From Veillonella sp. (GTDB lineage: Bacteria > Bacillota > Negativicutes > Veillonellales > Veillonellaceae), in NCBI RefSeq assembly GCF_019414865.1, contig NZ_DXLG01000024.1, positions 1 through 18,452 on the forward strand: a DNA stretch of 18,452 nucleotides, in the 5' to 3' direction. A program made the translations under genes and the position numbers. Positions 7,610-14,048 of the stretch are shown in pieces. Under the pieces are notes generated by a model that was given only the letters and a program-made list of their open reading frames with translations, was not told where the DNA came from and did not search any database. The first letter of the stretch is position 1, and the number at the start of each line of letters is the position of its first letter.

Positions 7610-9027
7610 CATTTCTCCACTGGACGGCGTAACTTATGGTCTAATGCATCATATAATGCATCTGGTTCATTGGGAATCACCCCATTTTGTACTTGACCTA
7701 ATAAATACTGCAATCCTTCCCCCACTTTTTTCCCTGCAAGCTTAATAACTCGTTCGTCATAATTTAAATCCTTTGTATGGATAGGCATCTCTAAACTAAG
7801 ATCTGCCATACATTCACCAAAGGCTAAGGTACCATCAGTCGCTGCATAAGGCTTCCCACAGCCTAACACATCGGCAGCACAAACCTTAGATAATTGTTCC
7901 CATGCAATTCGCATAATTTGACTATCCCGGAACTCACCACTGCGAGCCTCTTTACGGATCCACTTTTTCTCATTAGCTTCTCCATTTTGTACAAAATAGT
8001 GAAAGCGCATGTGATTTTTCACAATCCAAGCTACGCGGCGCACAAAGGCTTTCGGATACCCTAAACGAGTAAGCAAGGTCTCTGTCATCTCAGAGCCTAA
8101 TGTATCATGGCCACGATCGGTCAATCGGCCGTTAATAACAGCTCGCACCGTAGGCATACCCTTTGCTACATCGTGTAACAGTGCACCCCAACGCAATATC
8201 AAATCTGGTTCTGTATGAGATACAACGGCTAATGTATGATACCAACCATCAAATTCGTGAAAGTCTTTTTCTTGTGGTAAATTCACAAGATGGTATAGCT
8301 CTGGTAAAATAGGTACTTCACGAGCGACACCATTTTCTACAACGCGACAAGAGCACTCGGCCAAGCGAGATTGTACTAATACATCAAGGCCCTTAGCCAC
8401 AGCAGGCTCTAACATGAGTCGGTCCAGTTCACTACGAACTCTCTCGAGAGATAATCCAGGCACACGATGAAATGCCTTTGGCATAGCTTCTAATAAGTCT
8501 TCGGTAGGTAAGAAATCTAGCTTTGCCACAAAGCGGCATGCTCTAAATAATCGCAATGCGTCTTCTTCGAAGCGTTGCTGTGCATTGCCAATGGTTCGCA
8601 ATGTCTTATGCTTGATATCTCGGCGTCCCCCTACTAGGTCTATGACCTCACCAAAGCGATTCATAGCCATACCATTGACCGTAAAGTCGCGGCGCAATAC
8701 ATCTTCGTCTAATGTATCGGCATAAGCGATTTCTTCTGGTCGATGACTATCTGCTCCATATCGTTCAGTGCGATACGTTGCAATTTCATATTGCTTTCCT
8801 CCTAGTGTAGCTACTACTACACCAAAGGATTTTCCTACTAAGTCTGTCGTTTGAATATCTTGACCGCGTAGGACTTCAATTACCGTATCAGGGCGTGCAG
8901 ACGTCACAATATCAAAGTCATGAGGCTTTTGATGCATCAAAATATCACGCACTGCTCCGCCAATGATATAGGCTTCATAACCTGCTTCTTCTAATACAGT
9001 CAATATTCGATTGGCCTGTTCCATCAT
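7609..9027 (-). CDS. cca: CCA-adding tRNA nucleotidyltransferase with HD domain
   Basis: The enzyme adds or repairs the 3' CCA of tRNA. The 472-residue class II nucleotidyltransferase has GGAVRD at 23-28, catalytic DFD at 37-39, RRDFTVNGMAMN (about 112-123), the tRNA-binding neck (RFEEDALRLFRACRF) and a C-terminal HD region with LLHDVAKG. The start is ATG 9025-9027, five bases after AAGGAG. The ORF is open further upstream, but that part runs toward the preceding terminator and lacks a ribosome binding site. All five tRNAs in this window encode CCA, so a repair role is likely here. A poly(A) polymerase is the alternative for this superfamily. Confidence 0.92.
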   Translation of the reverse strand: MMEQANRILTVLEEAGYEAYIIGGAVRDILMHQKPHDFDIVTSARPDTVIEVLRGQDIQTTDLVGKSFGVVVATLGGKQYEIATYRTERYGADSHRPEEIAYADTLDEDVLRRDFTVNGMAMNRFGEVIDLVGGRRDIKHKTLRTIGNAQQRFEEDALRLFRACRFVAKLDFLPTEDLLEAMPKAFHRVPGLSLERVRSELDRLMLEPAVAKGLDVLVQSRLAECSCRVVENGVAREVPILPELYHLVNLPQEKDFHEFDGWYHTLAVVSHTEPDLILRWGALLHDVAKGMPTVRAVINGRLTDRGHDTLGSEMTETLLTRLGYPKAFVRRVAWIVKNHMRFHYFVQNGEANEKKWIRKEARSGEFRDSQIMRIAWEQLSKVCAADVLGCGKPYAATDGTLAFGECMADLSLEMPIHTKDLNYDERVIKLAGKKVGEGLQYLLGQVQNGVIPNEPDALYDALDHKLRRPVEK

Positions 9028-9081
9028 GCACACTCCTTTCCGAACTAGTCTAACTTTTATTTTACTACAAATGAAAGCATG

Positions 9082-9111
9082 AAAAAAGTGCAATCCTATA
9101 AGGATTGCACT
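9082..9111 (-). terminator. Terminator of the sda operon, overlapping the end of sdaAA
   Basis: On the minus strand a perfect ten-pair stem AGTGCAATCC/GGATTGCACT (9087-9096 with 9102-9111, five-base loop) is followed by TTTTT. The 5' arm of the hairpin is the coding sequence for the last residues of SdaAA, and its stop codon lies in the loop and 3' arm. The cca gene therefore needs its own promoter in the next 50 bases. A possible -10 TAAAAT is at 9059-9064 without a clear -35. Confidence 0.9.
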
Positions 9112-9968
9112 CGTTCTGCAATAGCTGTACCCGTCGGTGTTACCGCAAGGCCGCCATCACTTGTTTCACGCAATGCTGCTGGCATAGCGCGACCGATATT
9201 ATTCATTGCTTCAATAACTTCATCTGGTGGAATTTGACTTTCAATATTCATCAAAGCCAATTCAGATGCAGTAATGGCATGAACTGCATAGAAACCATTA
9301 CGTTTAACGCACGGTACCTCTACAAGCCCCGCTACTGGATCACAGGCAAGGCCCAATAAGTTTTTCATGCACAATGCAATGGCATGGCCTACTTGACAAG
9401 GCGTACCGCCCATCATTTCTACAATGGCACCGGCAGCCATACAAGCGGCCGTACCAATTTCTGCTTGGCAACCGCCAACGGCGCCAGCCACACAAGCGCG
9501 ATTCGCCACAACATTGCCAATACCAGAAGCAGCCAAGAAACCTTTTACTACTGTTTCTCTATCTAACTTGTAATGGTCTGCTACAGCTTTCACCGCACCA
9601 GGCATAACACCACAAGATCCAGCCGTAGGGCACGCAACAATGCGGAACATTTTCGCATTTGCCTCGTTTACAGCAATAGCATAGGTCATCGCCTTGTACG
9701 CAATATCACTCATAAATCTTGGTGCTTGTCCATTAAGCTGTGCCGCCTGGCCACCGGACATACCAGACGCTGTTTTTTCTGCATAGTCTATACCATCTTG
9801 AATAGAACCTTCAAAGATGTCTAAACGATGCTCTATTTCACGAATAACCGCTTCTTCACTGCGGTCATAATTCTCTAATTCATAACGCAGTACTACTTCG
9901 CCAAAGGAAATGTTATTTTCCTCAGCTAGGCGAATAATATCTGCAATTGTATCATATGCATAGCTCAT
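9096..9968 (-). CDS. sdaAA: L-serine dehydratase, iron-sulphur dependent, alpha subunit
   Basis: This is the catalytic subunit of the [4Fe-4S] enzyme that deaminates L-serine to pyruvate and ammonia. Over 290 residues there is ACPTAGSCGVMPG at 112-124 and probable cluster ligands C167 (GGCQAE), C209 (CDPVAG) and C220 (PCVKRN). The 42- and 11-residue spacing is the one I recall for this family. The start is ATG 9966-9968 with GGAGG about nine bases upstream. It begins 11 bases after the sdaAB stop, so the two subunits are co-translated. The cluster makes the enzyme oxygen-sensitive, in keeping with an anaerobe. Confidence 0.95.
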   Translation of the reverse strand: MSYAYDTIADIIRLAEENNISFGEVVLRYELENYDRSEEAVIREIEHRLDIFEGSIQDGIDYAEKTASGMSGGQAAQLNGQAPRFMSDIAYKAMTYAIAVNEANAKMFRIVACPTAGSCGVMPGAVKAVADHYKLDRETVVKGFLAASGIGNVVANRACVAGAVGGCQAEIGTAACMAAGAIVEMMGGTPCQVGHAIALCMKNLLGLACDPVAGLVEVPCVKRNGFYAVHAITASELALMNIESQIPPDEVIEAMNNIGRAMPAALRETSDGGLAVTPTGTAIAERVQSL

Positions 9969-9979
9969 TATTCACCCTC

Positions 9980-10642
9980 CTATAACGCTTCAAAGGTCAT
10001 GACATCTTGAATGCCTGGGCACTCGCGCATAAACTGAACTGTAATTGGATTTACCACCGTATCTGTAGTAATGACCATCACTGCATCCTTGTGCTTACCC
10101 TTCCGGAATACACGCATCGTTGCAATATTAATATCGGACTCACTCAATGCTTGGCTCACCAAAGAGATGGCGCCAGGTCTATCTTCATGGAATACAACAA
10201 GAGTAAACTCATCGCCAGTAATAGACATATCATTGCCATCTACTTCGGTAATCATAATTTGACCGCCACCAAGAGATCGACCTATCACCGTCATATGACG
10301 ATTATGTTCATCGTACATATCAAAACGAACTACATTAGGATGACCTACATCAAGAGGAGACTCGATAAAGTTATATTCCATGCCCTCTTTTTCAGCTAAT
10401 TTATGAGCAACACGAATATTTGTATCATCCTCTTTAAAACCTAATAAGCCCCCAATCAAGGCACGGTCTGTACCATGGCCTTTATAAGTCTTAGCAAAAG
10501 AGCCATATAAGGTTAAATCTACCTTTTTAGGTGTGGAACGGAAAATGCACCGCGCCATCTTACCTAGCCGCGCAGCACCAGCTGTATGCGAACTAGACGG
10601 GCCAATCATAACAGGCCCTATAATATCAAAAATACTATTCAT
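9980..10642 (-). CDS. sdaAB: L-serine dehydratase, iron-sulphur dependent, beta subunit
   Basis: This is the partner of the alpha subunit in converting serine to pyruvate. The 220-residue protein has the diagnostic GPSSSHTAGAARLG near the N-terminus (about 14-27) and a C-terminal ACT domain (FTLVVFHEDRPGAI onward), the usual regulatory module. The start is ATG 10640-10642 with GAGG five bases upstream. An upstream in-frame ATG would add six residues but lacks a ribosome binding site. It is the first gene of the operon. Confidence 0.95.
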   Translation of the reverse strand: MNSIFDIIGPVMIGPSSSHTAGAARLGKMARCIFRSTPKKVDLTLYGSFAKTYKGHGTDRALIGGLLGFKEDDTNIRVAHKLAEKEGMEYNFIESPLDVGHPNVVRFDMYDEHNRHMTVIGRSLGGGQIMITEVDGNDMSITGDEFTLVVFHEDRPGAISLVSQALSESDINIATMRVFRKGKHKDAVMVITTDTVVNPITVQFMRECPGIQDVMTFEAL

Positions 10643-10693
10643 ACACGCCTCTATATACACATAAATAATGTGAGAAAATCTTACTATATCTAT

Positions 10694-10723
10694 AGTATAA
10701 CAATCGATATTGATTAATGTCTA
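10694..10723 (-). promoter_or_regulatory. Promoter of the sdaAB-sdaAA operon
   Basis: On the minus strand there is TAGACA (10718-10723), an 18-base spacer and TATACT (10694-10699). Each hexamer matches five of six consensus bases. It lies about 50 bases upstream of the sdaAB start. Confidence 0.65.
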
Positions 10724-10794
10724 TATGCACATTAGCTGTATTTTTGTACACATACGGAGGACTAAGTTTATGTACATATCATTCCCCTCCCCAA

Positions 10795-10890
10795 GCACTA
10801 TTTATGTGAAAACTATCAAAGAGGCAGTATATTGATGGGACGCCTTCTTATCTACAGTTATAAAAAGGAAAGACTATACTTATGCAGCGA
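10795..10890 (+). repeat. Interspersed repeat, copy A (direct)
   Basis: This is a unit of about 95 bases containing CTATCAAAGAGG, AGTATATTGATGGGAC, ATCTACAGTTATAAAAAGG and GACTATACTTATGCAGCGA. It is about 90% identical to copy B over the last 78 bases. It lies in a gene-free stretch between sdaAB and hcp. The upstream bases 10741-10794 hold a possible eroded 3' fragment (GGAGGACTAAGTTTATG) and nothing else I recognise. Confidence 0.85.
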
Positions 10891-10902
10891 TCTCCCCTCA
10901 AC

Positions 10903-10950
10903 ACACTAGTTTTATAAAAGCTATCGTAGGGAATAGTAAATTGATGGACT
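10903..10950 (+). repeat. Interspersed repeat, partial degenerate copy D
   Basis: Only the first half of the unit is recognisable: AAAGCTATCGTAGGGAATAG then TAAATTGATGGAC, aligning with the TATC...AGTATATTGATGGGAC part of copies A and B. The remainder to about 11016 shows no clear similarity and no gene. Confidence 0.5.
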
Positions 10951-11016
10951 TATGTTCCTCAAACGTTTTACTAATGGGCACCACCTATTGAGGGCCGAAA
11001 CGCGTCTATCTCGCAG

Positions 11017-11115
11017 CACATACTATTTTGGGAAAATCTATCAAAGAAGTAGTATATTGATGGGACACCTCCATATCTACAGTTATAAAAAGGAAGGACT
11101 ATACTTATGCAGCGA
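11017..11115 (+). repeat. Interspersed repeat, copy B (direct)
   Basis: This is a full unit, the closest relative of copy A (six or seven differences over the last 78 bases, ending in the same GACTATACTTATGCAGCGA). Its last part pairs perfectly with the inverted copy C downstream. Confidence 0.85.
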
Positions 11116-11137
11116 CATCAGGTCACGAGGAGCAAAG

Positions 11138-11229
11138 AAGTATAGTCCTTCCTTTTTAACTAAGTTGTAGATACGAAACAGGACCCCATCAATATACAGC
11201 CACTAACAGATAGCTTTCACAAAATAGTA
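11138..11229 (-). repeat. Interspersed repeat, copy C (inverted)
   Basis: Read on the minus strand it follows the same order as copies A and B: ACTATTTTGTGAAAGCTATC, then TGTATATTGATGGGG, TATCTACA and AAAAAGGAAGGACTATACTT. The middle is more diverged. Its outer edge runs into the A/T tract of the hcp terminator. Confidence 0.8.
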
Positions 11230-11262
11230 AAAAACGCACCTTAGGCGAACCTAAGGTGCGTT
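11221..11262 (-). terminator. Terminator of hcp (UUCG tetraloop)
   Basis: A 13-pair perfect stem AACGCACCTTAGG/CCTAAGGTGCGTT (11233-11245 with 11250-11262) closes a TTCG loop on the minus strand. It is followed by TTTTACTATTTT. It lies about 70 bases after the hcp stop. Confidence 0.92.
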
Positions 11263-11272
11263 ATTTATAACA

Positions 11273-11311
11273 ACAGTCCTAAATCATAAAAGAGAGGGGA
11301 AGTAGGACTGT
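11273..11311 (-). other. Second hairpin in the hcp 3' untranslated region
   Basis: A nine-pair perfect inverted repeat ACAGTCCTA/TAGGACTGT with a 21-base pyrimidine-rich loop lies between the hcp stop and the terminator. There is no T-run of its own, so it looks like an RNA-stability or processing structure and not a terminator. Confidence 0.55.
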
Positions 11312-11334
11312 AGTTAATAAGTTAATGGATCCTA

Positions 11335-12900
11335 TTAGCCCAAGATAGCTTTCATGTCAGCTTCTGGAGTTGTAATTGGATGTAATTGGAATTTTTCTAC
11401 CAAAATGTTCAATACATTGCTGGAGAAGAATTTAGGCAAGGAAGGTCCGATGTAGATGTTACGGATACCCAATGCCAACAATGTTAACAAGATACATACT
11501 GCTTTTTGTTCGTACCAGGACAATACCAATGTTAATGGCAAGTCGTTTACGTCACATTCAAATGCACCAGCCAAAGCTACTGCTACTTGAATAGCGGAGT
11601 AAGCATCGTTACATTGACCCATATCAAGGATACGAGGGATACCACCGATTTCACCGATGTTAAGGTCGTTGAAGCGGAATTTACCACAAGCCAATGTCAA
11701 TACTACAGTATCATCTGGAGTTTGTTTTACGAATTCTGTGTAGTAGTTACGGCCTACTTTAGCACCGTCACAACCACCAACTAAGAAGAAGTGTTTGATT
11801 GCGCCAGCTTTTACAGCGTCGATTACTTTATCAGCAATACCCAATACTGTACCGTGACCGAAACCAGTAGTTACTTCGTGACCACCGTTGATGCCAGTGA
11901 ATTCTTGAGCTTCTTTGTAGCCGCCCAATTCGATTGCGCGTTCAATAACAGCGGAGAAGTCTTTAGTGCCATCAGCTTTTTCTTCTACGTGTGCACAGCC
12001 GTCGAAACCTACCATATCTGTAGTGAAGATATTAGCTCTGTAGTTTTCTTTTGGTGGCATAATGCAGTTTGTAGTGAACAAGAATGCGCCAGGAACGTCA
12101 ACGAATTCTTTTTGTTGGTTTTGCCATGCAGTACCAAAGTTACCTTTCAATTGAGGATGTTTTTTCAATTCAGGGTAAGCGTGGCAAGGTAACATTTCAC
12201 CATGAGTATAGATGTTTACACCTTTACCATCAGTTTGTTCCAACAATTGATTCAAGTCGTGAAGGTCATGACCAGTTACAACGATGAAAGGACCTGGTTC
12301 TACAGTCAAAGGTACTGTAGTTGGTACTGGAGTACCATATGTTTCAGTGTTAGCTTTATCAAGAATAGCCATGCATTTCAAGTTGATTTGACCGAATTCC
12401 ATCAACAAGTTCAACCATTCTTCAGCACTGTGGTCTTTAGCGAATTCTACCATGCCTTTGATGAACCAAGCATCAACTTCAGGATCATGGAAACCAAGGC
12501 GTGCAGCATGCCATGCATAAGCAGCCATACCACGCATACCTAACAATAATGTGGAGCGAAGGGATACGATATCTTCTTCACCTTTCCACAATTGTTCCCA
12601 ATCGAAGTTTTGAGCTGCGCTATCGATTTTTGCATGATAAGCGTTTACTTCGTCGATGAATTCTTGAACGCGGTCTTCAGAGAAGTTTACGTTTGTTACA
12701 CACATGAACAAACCACGCATTAAATAGTCAACGCCTTCTTTAGTTTGGCCTTTTACGTCTAAAGCGCGTGCTAAACCAACTAAAGCAGCAGTTAATTCGT
12801 CTTGTAAGTTAGCAACTGGTGCAGTTTTACCACATACACCTTGTACAGTACAGCCGCCTGGTGCTGCAGATTGTTCGCATTGATAACAGAACATACTCAT
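11335..12900 (-). CDS. hcp: Hydroxylamine reductase / hybrid cluster protein
   Basis: Hcp carries a [4Fe-4S] and a hybrid Fe-S-O cluster. It reduces hydroxylamine in vitro and is linked to nitric oxide and nitrosative stress. The protein has 521 residues. N-terminal ligands are C5, C8, C17 and C23 (CxxC-x8-C-x5-C, the Desulfovibrio-like arrangement). Hybrid-cluster ligands are recognisable in GHDLHDLN, HGEMLPCHAYP, TNCIMPP, GGCDGAKVGR, LACGKFRFN, GQCNDAYSA and WYEQKAV. The start is ATG 12898-12900 with AGGAGG eight bases upstream; a second ATG two codons on has a worse spacing. It diverges from a Crp/Fnr regulator and is single-cistron, ending in its own terminator. It is slightly shorter than the roughly 540-550 residues common in the family. 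Confidence 0.97.
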   Translation of the reverse strand: MSMFCYQCEQSAAPGGCTVQGVCGKTAPVANLQDELTAALVGLARALDVKGQTKEGVDYLMRGLFMCVTNVNFSEDRVQEFIDEVNAYHAKIDSAAQNFDWEQLWKGEEDIVSLRSTLLLGMRGMAAYAWHAARLGFHDPEVDAWFIKGMVEFAKDHSAEEWLNLLMEFGQINLKCMAILDKANTETYGTPVPTTVPLTVEPGPFIVVTGHDLHDLNQLLEQTDGKGVNIYTHGEMLPCHAYPELKKHPQLKGNFGTAWQNQQKEFVDVPGAFLFTTNCIMPPKENYRANIFTTDMVGFDGCAHVEEKADGTKDFSAVIERAIELGGYKEAQEFTGINGGHEVTTGFGHGTVLGIADKVIDAVKAGAIKHFFLVGGCDGAKVGRNYYTEFVKQTPDDTVVLTLACGKFRFNDLNIGEIGGIPRILDMGQCNDAYSAIQVAVALAGAFECDVNDLPLTLVLSWYEQKAVCILLTLLALGIRNIYIGPSLPKFFSSNVLNILVEKFQLHPITTPEADMKAILG

Positions 12901-12966
12901 TTAAAAATCCTCCTTTGCGAGACTTCCTCGCATTCAAGCTAGATAATATAAAACCTATACATTACA

Positions 12967-12981
12967 CTGATGAATTATCAG
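12967..12981. promoter_or_regulatory. FNR-like palindrome in the hcp upstream region
   Basis: CTGAT-N5-ATCAG has perfect five-base arms, close to the FNR half-site pattern TTGAT/ATCAA but with a five-base spacer. A possible hcp -10 (TATATT or TATTAT, 12944-12950, minus strand) lies downstream without a recognisable -35. This would place the palindrome around -37, roughly where an activator of the Crp/Fnr family binds. The rest of 12901-13097 is AT-rich and I see nothing else definite in it. Confidence 0.4.
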
Positions 12982-13097
12982 GTGTCTGATTGATTACATT
13001 TGAAAGTATAACGTAAAGATGATACAATTTCTGTAGCTTGAGCAACAAATAAAAAACTTTTTCAAAATTTTTACCTGACTCCCCTTGTGGAACAGGT

Positions 13098-13111
13098 AGG
13101 TCATTTGACCT
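13098..13111. promoter_or_regulatory. Operator-like palindrome overlapping the regulator promoter
   Basis: AGGTC-ATTT-GACCT is a 14-base palindrome with perfect arms in the 5-N4-5 geometry of Crp/Fnr-family sites. It covers the -35 (TTGACC) of the adjacent plus-strand promoter. Autoregulation by the regulator is inferred. Confidence 0.55.
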
Positions 13112-13133
13112 TATACTATTATTATACAATAAT
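13105..13133 (+). promoter_or_regulatory. Promoter of the Crp/Fnr regulator gene
   Basis: TTGACC (13105-13110), a 17-base spacer and AATAAT (13128-13133) each match five of six consensus bases. The start would be near 13140, 35 bases before the ATG. Confidence 0.55.
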
Positions 13134-13174
13134 CATTTAAATTTACTATAGACTTCGTCACACCGGAGGTGCTC

Positions 13175-13900
13175 ATGAAGCAAATACTTTCAAACGATAT
13201 TATCAACCAATATCTGCCCACTCTTATACACTGTCCTCTATTCAATAAATTAGGTGAGCCTGAATTAAAAGGCTATTTACATAATGCAAAGGTTATTGTT
13301 CATAGCTATAAGAAAAATGACTTCATCGCCCTCTCTGGGGATCCTATGGAAGGCATTGGCGTTATTCTCGAAGGCAGTGCGTTACTGACACGTGAAAATG
13401 TTATGGGCCAACGTGTTATTATGGCTAACCTTGAACAATCTGATATTTTTGGTGAAGCATTACTATTTAGTAAACAACCATTATGGCCTGCTACGATTAA
13501 AGCTACAAAGGTTAGTAAAATTATGTTCATTCCGCTCGAAACATTTATTGATACATTGCCAGATTGCCAACAATGCCAAACCAAAATCTTGTCCAACCTA
13601 TTGGAGGATTTGTCTGAAAAAGCTATTCTCCTCACAAGAAAGGTTCATTATCTTACCTTGAAAGGTATGCGCGAGAAGATTTTCGCGTACTTAACAGACA
13701 TTTATAAACGTCAGCAGTCTACAACAATCCATTTGCCACATAACCGCGAGCAAATGGCAGAGGTACTCAATGTATCTCGCACAGCACTTAGCCGCGAACT
13801 CGGTCGCCTAAGAGATGAAGGCATTATCGATATTACAGGCCGTACAGTAACACTAAAAGACGTGGAAGGAATCGAAGAATTCGGTTTTAATAGCTTCTAG
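13175..13900 (+). CDS. Crp/Fnr-family transcription regulator (HcpR-like)
   Basis: The protein has 241 residues. An N-terminal cyclic-nucleotide-binding-fold domain (about 20-130, with GVILEGSALLTRE and GEALLF) is followed by a dimerisation helix and a C-terminal helix-turn-helix (about 189-212, NREQMAEVLNVSRTALSREL). Cysteines C20, C131 and C134 (CQQC) could matter for redox sensing, but the classical FNR cysteine spacing is absent. I chose ATG 13175 because CCGGAGG lies five bases upstream; a GTG two codons earlier overlaps that site. It is divergent from hcp. HcpR-type Crp/Fnr regulators control hcp in several anaerobes, so regulation of hcp is inferred from position. Confidence 0.88.
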   Translation: MKQILSNDIINQYLPTLIHCPLFNKLGEPELKGYLHNAKVIVHSYKKNDFIALSGDPMEGIGVILEGSALLTRENVMGQRVIMANLEQSDIFGEALLFSKQPLWPATIKATKVSKIMFIPLETFIDTLPDCQQCQTKILSNLLEDLSEKAILLTRKVHYLTLKGMREKIFAYLTDIYKRQQSTTIHLPHNREQMAEVLNVSRTALSRELGRLRDEGIIDITGRTVTLKDVEGIEEFGFNSF

Positions 13901-13946
13901 CATATCTTTTAACCTATAATAAAACTAATAATATACAATAAACGTA

Positions 13947-13981
13947 AAAAGGTCTCCCTATATAATCTAGGGAGACCTTTT
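13947..13981. terminator. Bidirectional terminator between convergent genes
   Basis: A 14-pair perfect stem AAAAGGTCTCCCTA/TAGGGAGACCTTTT (13947-13960 with 13968-13981) with a seven-base loop has A-run and T-run flanks that serve either strand. It lies between the regulator gene (+) and the 623-residue protein gene (-). Confidence 0.88.
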
Positions 13982-13997
13982 AGTATACAGTTATTAT

Positions 13998-14039
13998 TTC
14001 TTTAGTATTAGTTCTTTAGTATTAATTCTTTACAATTAA
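13998..14039. repeat. Three tandem copies of a 14-bp repeat
   Basis: Consecutive units are TTCTTTAGTATTAG, TTCTTTAGTATTAA and TTCTTTACAATTAA. The first two differ at one base and the third is more diverged. They lie just downstream of the 623-residue protein gene, between its stop and the shared terminator. Confidence 0.8.
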
Positions 14040-14048
14040 TTTTACACA

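Noticed and set aside
7609..9093. Longer start of the CCA-adding enzyme at 9093
   Set aside because: The extra 22 residues have no family similarity that I recognise and no ribosome binding site, whereas AAGGAG lies five bases before the ATG at 9027.
10952..11170. Small plus-strand ORF across repeat copy B, with a related short frame in copy A (both MG-x-L-x-IYSYKKE-x-LYLCSD)
   Set aside because: Three of the four differences between the copies change the residue, the frame is lost in copy C, and there is no convincing ribosome binding site. The repeat is better explained as non-coding.
10741..11232. CRISPR array suggested by several similar repeats
   Set aside because: The units are about 95 bp, imperfect, in both orientations and irregularly spaced, with no short identical repeats alternating with unique spacers and no cas genes.
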